64,000 bases of DNA from Owenia fusiformis. Lineage: Eukaryota; Annelida; Polychaeta; Sabellida; Oweniidae. Below the pieces are notes generated by a model. That model saw nothing but the letters and a program-made list of their open reading frames with translations. It did no database searches and was not told the DNA's origin. Of the stretch, positions 1 to 11,175 are shown one piece after another (positions within the stretch are counted from its first letter, which is position 1; each line of letters starts with the position of its first letter). The stretch is taken from the NCBI GenBank assembly GCA_903813345.2, contig CAIIXF020000010.1, positions 36,011,425 to 36,075,424 on the forward strand, given 5' to 3'. Made by a program: the position numbers and the translations under genes.

Positions 1-509
1 ATCATACAATATCCAATTCTTACTTACATTGAGAACGGAGTGCTAATCAGTGCTGTAAGACCTTTAAAGATGAGAATGACCTTCTCCAAATTGTCCAATC
101 GACCATGCGTGACATGTCCTCAAATGGGTCACTTATGTGTTTGGGTCATGGATACAGAGTACTACTCTTGTACTGACCAAAGAGGAGCCCATTTTCAACG
201 TAGAGGATACATAGGAATATCAAATGATGTAAAACAAATGTTATTCCCACCAGTTGTTGCATTTCAACTTTGATATGGGATGTACAAAATGCTTAAAGTC
301 TCTCTAACTCTCTGTGTGGAATGTTGCCCCGGGTATTGCGATGTCATGTTACTATAGCAACTATAACTCTACCCGAGTTTCATATATTTTGTTGAAACTT
401 TGCAGTTTTAGTAAGGATACATGAAAGTACATTCTGTACAATTTTGAAGACGATTGGTGCATATTTAACAAAATGCCAGCACCAGTCCTGTTACTTTTGG
501 AACACCCTG
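1..509 (+). mobile_element. Right half of a mariner-like DNA transposon, cut by window edge
   Basis: The last ~200 bp match the terminal inverted repeat of the copy at 20431-21490, including an outer end that reads GGAACACCCTG and abuts a TA dinucleotide (510-511), as expected for Tc1/mariner target duplication. The segment before it corresponds to the 3' part of the degenerate transposase frame in the other copy (a region reading roughly RGKTFKDEND there). The frame from about position 40 to 273 is a remnant without a convincing start codon. Superfamily assignment rests on the TA site, the terminus and the DNAPAH motif in the sister copy. Confidence 0.8.
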
Positions 510-511
510 TA

Positions 512-1332
512 TCATGATGCCTAGACCTAAGTTTGGATTTGCATCGTTTTTATCTTCTAAATGGATGTGAATATCTGTAAAAGCCAAAAGCTCTTCTTTG
601 TAAGAATATGGTTATCTCAATTCTCAAATGACATCTTAATTTCAAAAGCAGACATATTAAAAAAGAAAGTTTCACGTTTTATATTTAAAGTTATTTTATT
701 TTACATTTTAAGTTATTAATACAAAGTGCCACACTTTACCATCATATTGCTACAGTGTTGAAAATTGCTACAATTTACTAAAAAATAATGCTACAATGTT
801 ATAGATTGCTACAATTTACCATCATATTGCTACAATTTACTTATGTGATATTATAATATCTAACAATTTCTTATAATGAACTGAAAAAATCCATTTTTAG
901 TCATCATTCCTCTGAATAAACAGTCAAAGTCAGAATGACTTGCAAAATAATCACATTTCCTATTTTATTAGAAAGCACTCTCAAAACTTATTTTCCTTTA
1001 AATTATATGACTATTATGCAACAAAACAAAAAATATAATGACATAAATTGAATGATTTGCATTTATGTGTTTATTATGACCTGTATAGTACTATATAAAG
1101 ATATGTAAATTATTATATATAATTTGACTGTTTTATCTCAAGTACAATAATAAATATGTTAAATAATGTCTTTGGACACAACAATCAAAAATGTGAACAA
1201 CAGGCAAATTATTGGAAATTCTGAGTTTAACAAGGAAATAGAATTGGAACGTTCCACAAAACAGGAGATTATTTTGTAAAATGTTATGGAAGAAATCACC
1301 TGCTGTTGCGTATGGTAATACTGCATTAAACA
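512..1332. other. AT-rich intergenic or intronic DNA, no gene recognised
   Basis: No coding exon or long repeat was recognised. Between about 735 and 842 a GCTACAATTTAC-like 12-mer recurs several times in a degenerate way. This stretch probably lies in a 5' intron of LRRC58, because only the last two exons of that gene are in the window. Confidence 0.4.
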
Positions 1333-1451
1333 TGATATTGATTGGGTTAAAATGGCAGAATGGGATCAGGCCTGTAGCCAGGATTTGCCAAGGGGGTTCA
1401 CTTTTTGGCTCACACAGTGATATTCATTGGGTTAAAATGGCAGAATGGGGA
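1333..1451 (+). repeat. Fragment of GGCCCGTAGCC-type MITE between 31-bp direct repeats
   Basis: A piece of the dispersed repeat with a GGCCTGTAGCCAGG start and a run of G lies at about 1367-1410. It is bracketed by two near-identical direct copies of a ~31-bp sequence (1333-1363 and 1420-1450, both containing GGGTTAAAATGGCAG). The same MITE family recurs at 49.7-52.6 kb. Confidence 0.6.
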
Positions 1452-1947
1452 AAGACAGAGTGTTACATCGTTTTATTGTCAAGTAGTGAACATCACAGCA
1501 AATAGTCATTACATGACATAAGACATTTTTGGCAATCATGAGCATTTCTTTTTTGCGCCAATTTGATGAATGAAATGGGAGCATTGGAGCGATAAGGTCT
1601 TCACCCAGTTGTAAATCAATTTACACCCAATTGGGATTTTGGAATGTCATGTCAACGTAAAGTGGCAACCATTTGAAAAAACTTTAAAACTTTTTTTATC
1701 CTGTACTGTGAGAGAAGGAGCAGGGGGGGGGTTGATGTTGATTAAACGAATAAATTCTATGAAAACCAACATTAAAAAAGGGAAGGTTAAAAACACCACA
1801 ACATCATATCTTCCTTGCTTTGACATGGCTAATATTTATTCTTTATCTATTTATTATTGTGTGTGGCTGACGTCATTTTAAAGGTGTCACTGGGTGTATT
1901 GTTTGTTACAAAGCCCCAAACATGCCCTATTTTGAATAATATGTTAA
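1452..1947. other. Non-coding stretch, nothing recognised
   Basis: A short G run at 1723-1731 is the only low-complexity feature. No exon with splice sites or conserved protein similarity was seen. Confidence 0.35.
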
Positions 1948-2205
1948 GGTGACCTGATGTTTTGAATCATGAAACAGGGTGGAAAAAAAGGGGAATTGGC
2001 AAGGAATAAAGTAAACAGACATATTATTGTCAAAACTTGTAATTCTATCATGTAGGAACGTAAAGTAGCTTGTCAAATTTTGTAGAGAGAGAAATGTGGA
2101 AATAACAATTAAAACAGGCATGCAGTTGAAATTATATAGAAATGCAAGAAAATGAAGAAGGTTATAAACTTTTAGGGAGAATGTGTGGGATAAAGTGAAT
2201 AGGCA
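1948..2205 (-). repeat. Dispersed ~180-bp MITE-like repeat, diverged, one and a half copies
   Basis: Minus-orientation copy of the element that is abundant around DAPK1. The recognisable blocks are GGCAAGGAATAAAGTAAACA, a diverged AATTGTATAGAAATGC block, and TTTTGTAGAGAGAGAAATG. A second partial copy of the middle block follows at about 2130-2205. Confidence 0.6.
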
Positions 2206-2267
2206 TGTATTCTGTATTCCATAATAGGCTAATGAAGGTACAGTATGAAATCCTGTGCTAAGGGCTA

Positions 2268-2345
2268 AAAAGTCAGTCTACCCCAGTAGGGATCGAACCC
2301 ACGGCCCCTCACTTTCCAGGCGATTGCTCTACCATTACATGCCCA
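2268..2345 (-). repeat. tRNA-like sequence, probably the head of a tRNA-derived SINE
   Basis: On the minus strand the segment contains an A-box-like TGGTAGAGCAATCGCCTGG and, ~25 nt later, a good B box GGTTCGATCCC. Together they define an internal RNA polymerase III promoter with tRNA spacing. I could not fold a full acceptor stem with confidence, so a SINE head or pseudo-tRNA is more likely than a functional tRNA gene. Confidence 0.55.
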
Positions 2346-2525
2346 GTTTCCTGGACCCAATAAAACATATTCAAAAATCAGGCAGAGGATTAAAGAGAAT
2401 TAGAACCAATGGCGTGATTAAGGCAATCTTTTCTCGTACCAACCAAGAAAATATATTTTCTGTAAATTCTACAGGCACATTAACGTTTCACATATTGTTC
2501 TCTCCCCTTCCAGTCCAAGACCCCA

Positions 2526-2706
2526 CTTATTTCCTCCCTTTAACCTGTGATAATGATGGTGTGTGGGGGCACCTATTTCCTCCCATTAACCTGTGATAAT
2601 GATGGTGTGTGGGGGTACCTATTTCCTCCCATTAACCTGTGATAATGATGGTGTGTGTGGGCACCTATTTCCTCCCATTAACATGTGATAAAGATGGTGC
2701 ATGGTA
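2526..2706 (+). repeat. Minisatellite, ~46-bp unit, four copies
   Basis: Four successive units carry the core CTATTTCCTCCCATTAACC followed by TGTGATAATGATGGTGTGTG. The last unit is diverged (ACATG for ACCTG). Copies are otherwise nearly identical, which indicates recent expansion. Confidence 0.85.
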
Positions 2707-3060
2707 TGGGGGGTTAACACGCACATTTTCCTTTTTGCAATTATGCATTTAACAACATGTCAGATATCATGTCCTAAAATTAAATAGTCTTAGGTGTTTT
2801 TTCTGCAATTCATATCTTTGAAAAAAAAGCTATGACCTTCATTTATCAAACTCATTGAAAGCACTGAAAAGAGCTGTTTATGATTTATACACCTATATTT
2901 AAAACCAGGGAACTTTCCCTATTTCGAAATCTGAATTTGTATAAATATATGCATTTTATTGCATATTGTCATATTGTATATACAGTGTACTGTATGTATT
3001 CCTCATTGTTCTCATTTAAATCTTAATGATCTGCTTAATTTTCTACCCTGAGTACAGAGT
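2707..3060. other. AT-rich spacer, nothing recognised
   Basis: No exon, terminal repeat or tandem structure was identified between the two minisatellites. Confidence 0.35.
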
Positions 3061-3086
3061 CATATTTACTTCCCCTCTTGCATGCT

Positions 3087-3500
3087 ATTAGTAATTTAGT
3101 AATTACTTCCTTTTTGGACATGGTAGTAATCAAGTATCTTCCCCTCATTTGCAATTTGCATGTTATTAGTAATTTAGTAATTACTTCCCCCTCATTTGCA
3201 TGTTATTAGTAATTTAGTAATTACTTCCCCCTCATTTGCATGTTATTAGTAATTTAGTAATTACTTCCCCCTCATTTGCATGTTATTAGTAATTTAGTAA
3301 TTACTTCCCCCTCATTTGCATGTTATTAGTAATTTAGTAATTACTTCCCCCTTATTTGCATGTTATTAGTAATTTAGTAATTACTTCCCCCTCATTTGCA
3401 TGTTATTAGTAATTTAGTAATTACTTCCCCCTTATTTGCATGTTATTATTAATTTAGTAATTACTTCCCCCTCATTTGCATGTTAGTAATTTAGTAATCA
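3087..3500 (+). repeat. Minisatellite, 40-bp unit, about eight perfect plus diverged copies
   Basis: The unit contains TTAGTAATTTAGTAATTACT followed by TCCCCCTCATTTGCATG. Eight near-perfect units run from about 3160 to 3488, and diverged units flank them. Each unit has the internal near-palindrome TTAGTAATTTAGTAATTA. Confidence 0.9.
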
Positions 3501-3578
3501 CTCCATCTTTTACATGTTCATAATTATCAGTTTCTTCTTCGCATTGAGGTATTACCAGAATCAACCTATATGTACCTT

Positions 3579-4445
3579 ACCCCCCCCCCCCCCCCCCTCA
3601 TTCCCTCTATGGTTATAGGGAGGAAATAGGTTGGGGTCTATATAGTCCTTCCTTCTTGACAAGACTATTATAGCACACGGATAAGAAGGGAAATCAAACG
3701 AATGAAAGGGTTAGTGGTTATTCACTTTCTTGCATTTTGCACAATTTTGTTTGTAAACTACAAGCTTGGTTTTATTCAAACTTTCGAAAAGGGGACTTTT
3801 TCATTCTTATTTATTAGAGGCTCTCTTTATCTAAAGCTTGGCTTTTTCAATGGATATAGCAAAGATTGTAGATCCTACAAAGGGGCTATTGAGTAGAACA
3901 ATACATATTTGGTTTGAATCCTTGACCAAATTTTTAGCTGTATAGATTTAGAAATATGTATTTACAAATCCTTTGTTTGTTTGTGAGGACACATATTATT
4001 TGTTTACATTCAACAGGTCATTTGAGATAAATAAGTCAACATATACATTCATGTCCAACCAACTATTTCTTAATCAATAAAAATTTTAATTCTAAAATGG
4101 AAACTTTTTCTCTCACTCTGTTCCATCAGTTTTAGATGTTTATCATGAAAAGCATAGTGAGAAATCAATGGTTCAAAAAAGTATCTGTTCTTTTGAAAAA
4201 GCTGCTAACATAAAAGAAAGATTTGCTTTAGGCTATTTAAATGCGGACAAAGTAATTCTTTCCACAAGATTTAAACTCTGATCTCTAATATAGTCATATT
4301 AAAAACTAGAATATGGATAAGATTTTCAACCTTTTTGTTTTTTATTTGAGTAAAATTGAACTTAGTACTGCTTGGTCTAAAGTCAATGAGTTTGTGTTGT
4401 TTTGAAAATGTCCTTGTTTACACCAATCATATAACAAAATATTGT
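3579..4445. other. Non-coding stretch with a poly-C run
   Basis: A homopolymer of C at about 3580-3597 is followed by AT-rich sequence. The open frame at 3702-3896 has no splice context or recognisable domain and is not annotated as a gene. Confidence 0.35.
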
Positions 4446-4607
4446 GAGAGCCATTTTTAAATTGCAAAATGGGCAAGAAAAGAGTGGAATTAGCAAGGAA
4501 TTGAGTAAACAGGCAGATAGTGAACACTCTAAATTGTATAGAAATGCAAGAAAATCAAATACTTCATACAAATTTTAGAGAGAAATGGAGTGAAATAAGC
4601 ATGACCT
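4446..4607 (-). repeat. Dispersed ~180-bp MITE-like repeat, near full length
   Basis: Contains in order the family's blocks GTGGAATTAGCAAGGAAT, ACACTCTAAATTGTATAG, AAATGCAAGAAAATCA, TTTTAGAGAGAAATGGAG and ATAAGCATGA. It ends 70 bp before the tandem-array element at 4.7 kb. Confidence 0.8.
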
Positions 4608-4785
4608 TGAAATGATGAGGTGCAGCCTGACTCAACAAGTACTCAGTACTCTGTACTCAGTACATATCAATTAATAACCAGAACAACGGCAACGCCAAAG
4701 CGTAGCGAATCCCATCGAACAGAAATGGCTGGCATTTTTACAAACGAAATATATAGCAAATATCATAAAACAACACACCAGAAAG

Positions 4786-5790
4786 GCCACCATTTTCAAA
4801 ATGGTTAGCCAAGTTGTCATCAGAAGAAATAATATGCTTTTAGTAGCCACCTATAAAATTTTTGAAAAATCGCACACATGAACTTGTGAAATAAGTAAAA
4901 AATGTAGAAATGACAGCCATTTTTTAAAATGGCCGCCTACTATCCGAAGTGTCATGAGACAGTGTGCAAGGCTCATGAGTATTCACATATCAAATATGAA
5001 CAAAATCGTTTCACTACTTTTCAAGTTATAGTAAAAACGTAAAAATGGTGGTCATTTTTCAAAATGGCTGCCTACTACCCAAAGTGTCATTAGACAGTGT
5101 GCCATGCTTATAGTATTCACATATAAAATATGAAACATACCAAATATGAACAAAATCGCTGAACTACTTTTCAAGTTATAGTAAAATATGTTAAAATGGC
5201 AGCCATTTTTCAAAATGGCCACCTTCTACCAAAAGTGTCATTAGACAATGTGACATGTTTATAGCATTCACATACCAAATATGAACAAAATTGCTTCACT
5301 ACTTTTCGAGTTATTGTAAAATATGTTAAAATGGCGGCCATTTTTCAAAATTTTTTCAAAATGGCTGCCTTCTACCAAAAGTGTCATAGGATAGTGTGCC
5401 ATGCTTATAGTATTCACATACCAAATATGAACAAAATTGCTTCCCTACTTTTCGAGTTATAGTAAAATACGTTAAAATGACGGCCATTTTTCAAAATGGC
5501 CGCCTTCTACCAAAAGTGTCATAGGACAGTGTGCCATGCTTATAGTATTCACATACCAAATATGAACAAAATCGCTCCACTACTTTTCGAGTTATAGTAA
5601 AATATGTTAAAATGGCCATTTTTCAAATTTTTTTTCAAAATGGCCGCCTTCTACCAAAAGTGTCATAGGACAGTGTGCCATGCTTATAGTATTCACATAC
5701 CAAATATGAACAAAATCGCTCCACTACTTTTCGAGTTACAGCAAAAATCGTAAAATAACGAGTAAAGGCAGCCATTTTTCAAGATGGCTG
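4786..5790 (+). repeat. Tandem array inside element A, ~135-150 bp unit, seven units
   Basis: Successive units carry TTTTTCAAAATGGCCGCC, then a CCAAAAGTGTCATAGGACAG block and ATACCAAATATGAACAAAAT. Spacing of the AAAATGGC block (about 4921, 5062, 5207, 5359, 5494, 5636, 5780) gives the period. The AAAATGGCGGCC core is palindrome-like and close to the known YY1 recognition motif. Confidence 0.85.
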
Positions 5791-6042
5791 CCATGTGCTT
5801 TTTTAATATCTACATTTGTAGCTTTATTAATGTCCTTTATAATTTGTTTACACTTAAAACATATTGCTATTACAGTTCTACATATTGTACCTAAATTACT
5901 GTAAAATCAGCACTAAAATGGCCGCCATTTTGAAATGAGCGGCCATTTTGAAAATCGGCTTTCGAGCAGAACTTCTACCCCCATAGGGTATATGTGTACA
6001 AAATATGAACAAAATCGGGCCAACGGTATTTGAGTTATTGCC

Positions 6043-6154
6043 CGGACGGACGGACAGACGGACGTACGTACGGACGGACGGACGGACGGACGGACGTACG
6101 GACGGACGGACGGACGGACGGACGGACGGACGGACGGACGGACGGACGGACGGA
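6043..6154 (+). repeat. (GGAC)n microsatellite of element A
   Basis: About 28 tetranucleotide units with occasional GTAC interruptions. In frame it produces repetitive RPSV/DGRT peptides on the two strands, which are translation artefacts of the microsatellite and not proteins. Confidence 0.95.
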
Positions 6155-6195
6155 GGCGTTCCCTATATCCCTCCGAACTTCGTTCGATGGGATAA

Positions 6196-6560
6196 TGACT
6201 ACATGTTATCATGTATTGCGCATGTGATACCCTTTGTTTACCAAAAACAATGCATGAAGGGAAGGAGACTACCCTGGTACTGATGGGCTAGTACTATTAG
6301 AGATAACTACACTGACTTGGTTAAAATGAGAGAGGATCACCATAGTGATTTATCCTTTCCCTTACAACCAGTACAGCTAGTTACCGATTCCTGTTTCTTT
6401 GTGTCTTAGATTAGTTCGTGGTATTGAAGAATTTTTGGGATATGGAAGAGTTTTGCATTTAGATTTTTCATTTTCTTTCGTAGTTCTTAAATCTTTCATG
6501 ATTTGGCATTTGAGTTTATATATTTGTTTTTATACAATTTTTGATATTTGTGTTTTGCAG
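6196..6560 (+). other. Intron of LRRC58 upstream of the penultimate exon
   Basis: Unique AT-rich sequence ending in a T-rich tract and the acceptor TGTTTTGCAG at 6551-6560. No other feature was recognised. Confidence 0.6.
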
Positions 6561-6964
6561 GTTGGAAATACTTTATATGGGCGGCAATAAAATTAAAGAA
6601 ATACCAGCTGGTATTGGTAACCTAGTGAACCTACAGTCATTGGTCCTTTGTGATAATCGTCTACATACTATACCGCCATCTCTTGGCCAACTCACAAACC
6701 TGAAATCGTTAAGTCTTCACCACAACGATATCTCACTTCTTCCGCTAGAAATCGTCAAACTGGACTTGATCGAGCTTTCTTTACGGAACAATCCACTTGT
6801 TAATAAGTTTATTAAGGACTTGGTGTTTCAGCCACCTTCTTTGTTAGAGTTGGCGGGGAGGAGCGTGAAATTAAACAAGGTACCTTACTCCCAAGAGGAT
6901 TTGCCCCCGACTTTATTAGAGTACCTTGACATGGCAAAGAGCTGCATTAATCCAAAATGCAAAG
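6561..6964 (+). CDS. LRRC58: LRRC58 penultimate coding exon
   Basis: Acceptor TTTTGCAG ends at 6560. The first base completes the previous codon, then the frame reads LEILYMGGNKIKEIP. The donor AAAG|GTAAGA follows 6964 and leaves one base over. The exon encodes three to four leucine-rich repeats plus the start of the conserved C-terminal domain. Confidence 0.92.
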
Positions 6965-7653
6965 GTAAGAAACCTGACATTTTTCAGATATTTTAATTTG
7001 GCTATATTATTTTACTCATACATATTTTACTCATATCATGGCTAATTGATTAGCTTTTACTCAAACCAATCAGATTGTATTTATTTATTTTGTTGGCCAA
7101 TCAGATTATAGACATACTTACATGGCTTGACTTACATCGCTCCACTTGTCTATCTATCCATCAGTAATTTATTTGAACCATGTATATCTCAGTCATATTA
7201 TGCAGGTGATTTATGCCATTGGTGCCGGCTACTGCTTTTATTTTTGAGCAATGAGCCCCACAAACACAGCCATTTTTATGTTGACCAATTAGATTAAAGG
7301 TACAAGTAGCCAATCAGATTGCAACATTTACATCTCAAACATATTTTTACATTTTTCTATACCTTGCAATTCAGTCAGACCTATCACATGCTTTTTTTAT
7401 AACAAACTAAAATAATTGTAAAACCTAATAAAATAAAAATTTATCGTCATGTTTTTCAGGGGTATACTTTACTTCAAAAGTGGAGCATGTAAAATTTGTG
7501 GACTTCTGCGGAAAATTCCGCATCCCCCTCCTGCAATACTTATGTTCCCCGAGTTGTTCAACGAGCAGCCCACACGTCTATTGGAGCAGCGAGAGTGACA
7601 CGGAGGATGAATCTGTCCCCGTAAACAGGATGAAGAAAGTGCTTCTGGGATAG
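6561..7653 (+). CDS. LRRC58: LRRC58, leucine-rich repeat protein, C-terminal half (two last coding exons)
   Basis: Exons at 6561-6964 and 7460-7653 join in phase to give 198 residues and a stop at 7651-7653; human LRRC58 is ~371 residues, so this is roughly its C-terminal half. The first exon encodes leucine-rich repeats (NLQSLVLCDNRL, NLKSLSLHHNDI, LIELSLRNNPLVNKF) and then the family-specific tail FQPPSLLELAGR and INPKCKG. The second encodes the diagnostic KFVDFCGKFRIPLL, YLCSPSC, an acidic serine-rich stretch and the terminal KVLLG that ends vertebrate LRRC58. The protein is an LRR scaffold; I recall recent work treating it as a cullin-ligase adaptor, which cannot be checked here. The N-terminal exons lie left of the window, since no matching exon was found in 1-6560. 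It faces UBL7 tail to tail. Confidence 0.94.
7460..7653 (+). CDS. LRRC58: LRRC58 last coding exon
   Basis: Acceptor GTTTTTCAG ends at 7459; the split glycine codon restores the frame to GVYFTSKVEHVKFVDFCGK. The acidic SSESDTEDES segment precedes RMKKVLLG and TAG at 7651-7653. Confidence 0.93.
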
Positions 7654-9137
7654 CTTGTTTAATTTTGATTGGTGGAGAGATCAAATTTGCATGAATTTAT
7701 TTGCTGATAGTGGCAACTGGAATAAAAGATATTGAAGATTTGGTATATGCTTATTTAGATATGGAAAATGGCTTCTTGGACAGCTTCACTTTGCTTGATT
7801 TTGATTGGTCAAAAGATCAGATCAAACTGGATTGATGCAATGGCTACTGAAAATTCGTAAACTGAATGTTCAGGAATACTAAATGAATACTGGTGCTTCA
7901 TGACAGCTGAAATTTTGATTTTTTATGTTCAAAGAAGTTGTAACCATTTGACGTTTGAAAAATACTACAGGTAATTGACAGAAACTTTGTAAGGTAAAAA
8001 TTCCATTATAATGTTCTCGTATTATGACATCATTATATCCATGTTACAATTGATAATAATCCATTTTGGAATTCTTAACTTTATACAGTTTCTGTGATGA
8101 CATTTTGTCAATTTCATTATCATTCAATTGTCAATAAAAGAAATATATATCCATCCGTCAACAGTCAAATGGATTACATTACTCATATTTCTTATATTTT
8201 TGAGAAATTCCTCAAAATGATGTCAAGTAGGAGCATAAATGATAGCTGTAATTCTTAACCTTAACAAGTTACATTTCATGATCATGGACTTTCAAGAGAA
8301 GTCATGTTATTATGAATAATTCATGGTGACCTAGGATGAGAATTACTGCATGGAATTGTGAAGCCACTAAGCAAATCATACTGTATACTCTTAAACCAGC
8401 ATTAACACTTATATTTAAAATTAATTTGAGTAACATTACAGGGATGAACAGTTGTGGAAAATAAAAATATTTTTTTACGGGTGGGGCAAATTTTCTTCAT
8501 AAATTTTGGGGTCAGTAGAGCAGAAAATCAAAATGGCCACAACTGTTGACATTCTGACAACACCCATGGTTGACTTTGATGTGAAGTATTGCTATAGATT
8601 TTTATTAGGTCTAAAAAAGTTGGCAGCGATGGTCAAAGTTTTGTATATTATCTTTATGTAAACCAGCACTGGCATCTTTATTTAAATATAGTTTCTACCA
8701 CCCTTTCGCGAATGAATACTACAAAGGGTGAATTCACCCATATAATTTATTGCTATGTTTGATGTCAAACTTGCAATAACTTAATGGCCATTAAAGGACA
8801 ACTGAAATAGCTTTTCTCAACTTGCAGCTACAAAAATGCGTTCTCCATTGTAAGCCCAACGTAGAGTTCTTGCGATAGCCATTATAAAATAAATGTTAGA
8901 TAACTGCTAACGGTCATAAATAACGTCACAACCAATTCGAATATTGCTTATTAAGCAGTTATAACAATCGTTAGAGTGAAATAGTTTTCACACTACTGAT
9001 GAGAAAACATGTCCAAATACATCTATCAAAAAATTATATTGATTCCTTTAGGTTAAAAATACCATTTCATATCTGCTTTAATTAATGAAACCAATTCATA
9101 GACATTGGTGCCAAAATAATACTGAAAATGTCTATAT
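7654..9137 (+). other. LRRC58 3' UTR and downstream intergenic DNA
   Basis: A canonical AATAAA occurs at about 8133-8138, some 480 bp after the stop, and is a plausible polyadenylation signal. No further exon, terminal repeat or tandem repeat was recognised up to the MITE at 9.1 kb. Confidence 0.45.
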
Positions 9138-9582
9138 TGAAAATTACTCCGATGCGAGTAGGTAGTTACCAGTTTCGCCACCAGGTGGCTGATTTGGGGG
9201 AATTAACATGGCAGGGTATTACAAAATTCCCTTAAACTTGAATATGCATCAGTTTTGGTGGTTCACTTTTCATATTACCCTTATGTATCTGATAGTTATA
9301 TAAATTAAAGTATATGTCCAGTAAAAGGAAATATTATCTGCCCAACACAACAAAAGATATTTCACTTTTTGTGGTTTTACAACATGGGGTCTATGGGGAA
9401 TCTCCCCGACCTAGAAGTCACATTTTCAAAGAAAATTAAAATTTCAAAGTTGATAAACTCTTTTCAAATCCACATTTCTAAATGTAATTTTACATGTAGA
9501 TTCCAAATATGACATCAGTTTGAATTGTGAATTTTTAATGGCGTAAACCAAGATTATTTCTACTCGCATCTGGGATATTGTC
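9138..9582 (+). mobile_element. MITE with CAGATGCGAGTAG-type termini, copy 1
   Basis: The left end reads CTCCGATGCGAGTAGG and the right end CTACTCGCATCTGGGATATTG, i.e. imperfect inverted repeats of about 20 bp. The ~440-bp body is closely shared with 42323-42747 (for example CGCCACCAGGTGGCTGATT and ACAACATGGGGTCTATGGGG). No coding capacity. Confidence 0.8.
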
Positions 9583-10053
9583 AATACAACGGAATAAAAT
9601 TTTCATAGCTGAAGGGTATTGACTAAGAAATGCTAAGTTATATCTTGGCAAAACAATATTTAATCAATTTCAATGTGATATAAACAGTTTGCTTTATGAT
9701 TACTCAGGCAGCAAAATTAATTAATGTCACAGTCTTCTCGTCTTTAATATTATACGATGTATCTTCGCATAAATTATTGTAGCAGTACAAATATGAAACC
9801 CATCTCTCTTCTCAGGTAATGGTGATATATTTTGTATTTCTTTCAATATATGATAGAATTATATAATTTCTTATGAACAATAATGAGACTGAGTTCTAAA
9901 CTTATTTCTTATCATTTATTGTCATAGGCTGTAGTTACCAGAGATCCGCATCCATGCAAAATGTGAAGATATTTTAATTGCTATTTTAATTTTGCATTTA
10001 TAGTGTAATTAAATCATGTATCATAATGATTCCATACCAAACTCAAAAAGTCA

Positions 10054-10135
10054 ATTTTTATGTCACCACCAGAAGTGGTGACTTATTGTTATAGTCTCTA
10101 ACTTTTTGTGGATGGTGTTTGGCAGTTGTTGTTTG
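10054..10135 (-). repeat. Isolated terminal hairpin related to element B
   Basis: TTTTTATGTCACCACC, a short loop and GTGGTGAC, then a TTATTGTTATAGTCTCT stretch. This matches the inverted right-end module of the tandem-array element at 27.2-29.7 kb, with divergence. It looks like a solo terminus or the edge of a decayed copy. Confidence 0.6.
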
Positions 10136-11074
10136 GTATTCAGCGACTTTAACAAATGATAGGTTGTGACATTTTGCATGTTAATGCTGCCTGGTTGGTT
10201 AAAGGAATATCAAACATGTTGTGATGATTTTTAGAGGTTTCTTTTATATTTCCATCTTGTGCTTTTAGGGTAGTGATATCAAACTCAGGTGATCAGATGA
10301 TTTCTCATTTAATAAGTCCCAATAAATGGACAATAAAGTTTAAAGGGGCAGAAATGTCCAAAAAGATATGAAGGGAGTGTCGGATTTTCTTAAAATTAAT
10401 CATACACGCTTGAAAATCAAACCATGGTGTTTTAGAAAAAGGCATTGCAAACAATGATGCAAGGAAAACAAATTGTGAAGTTGGGATCAGGTCTTCTATT
10501 CTTTGTAGCACCTTTTACACTGCATTGTCTTTATTTTGATTTAGATGAGTAACCTCATAAACTGATGGATAAATCAGTCACAGAAGAATTCCTGCAATAA
10601 ACTTCATCTTTGCTTTTTCTATCCTCCTAAGCAGGTGTCCAGAATCCGTACCTCCTTCTTCCCCCCTGCTATAAGCAGTTAGCATTTCCCTGACTAAGAA
10701 CTCGCAATTTGATTTGTTGCGACAGCAATCATGTATACATCATCGGCGCATAATTAGATCACGTGATTCAGTTTAATCGGGCGCTTCCAACTTGGTTATA
10801 GCAGGGGGTTAAAAGAAAGAAGATATTCTGAATTTTGAAGCCCTGTGATCGGAGGATGCGCTTTTTCTCTTTAAAATACTTTTTAGTCTATAAAATATTT
10901 TAAAATGGCTTTTTTAAATCATTTCATTGAATTCAAAAGGTAACAATTCATACAATTACTGCCCTCTAGTTTGCCAGCATCATATATTCAATAATATGTG
11001 CTTTTTGTACCCATATTATTCTAAGGTTATCAGTTCAGTGATATGAGATTCACTTTTCATTTGTAATTATGCAA

Positions 11075-11175
11075 TGCAATATTACTGTATTTAATGCAAT
11101 ATTACTGTATTTAATGCAATATTACTGTATTTAATGCAATGTTACTGTATTTTATGCAATATTACTGTATTTAAT
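11075..11175 (+). repeat. Minisatellite, ~20-bp unit, five copies
   Basis: Unit TGCAATATTACTGTATTTAA repeated about five times with single-base changes. Confidence 0.9.

Larger units (their letters stand above)
4675..6195 (+). mobile_element. HINE/pearl-like non-autonomous Helentron, element A
   Basis: Left end: an AACGGCAACGCCAAAGCG module followed by ATCCCATCGAAC at about 4709-4720. Centre: a degenerate tandem array (~4786-5790). Right: a long (GGAC)n tract. Far right: a near-perfect hairpin at 6167-6193 (CCCTCCGAAC, loop TTC, GTTCGATGGG) followed by ATAA. The right arm of the hairpin is the inverse of the left-end motif. This layout (short subterminal inverted repeat, tandem core, microsatellite, terminal palindrome) is the one described for non-autonomous Helentrons and bivalve 'pearl' elements. 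No replication/helicase protein is encoded. Confidence 0.65.

Noticed and set aside
3087-3500. Regular 40-bp direct repeats that look like a CRISPR array
   Set aside because: Units are contiguous with no unique spacers, there are no cas genes and the window is clearly animal DNA.
5913-6283. Open frames encoding long RPSV and DGRT repeats
   Set aside because: They are translations of the (GGAC)n microsatellite in several frames and on both strands; no start context or domain.
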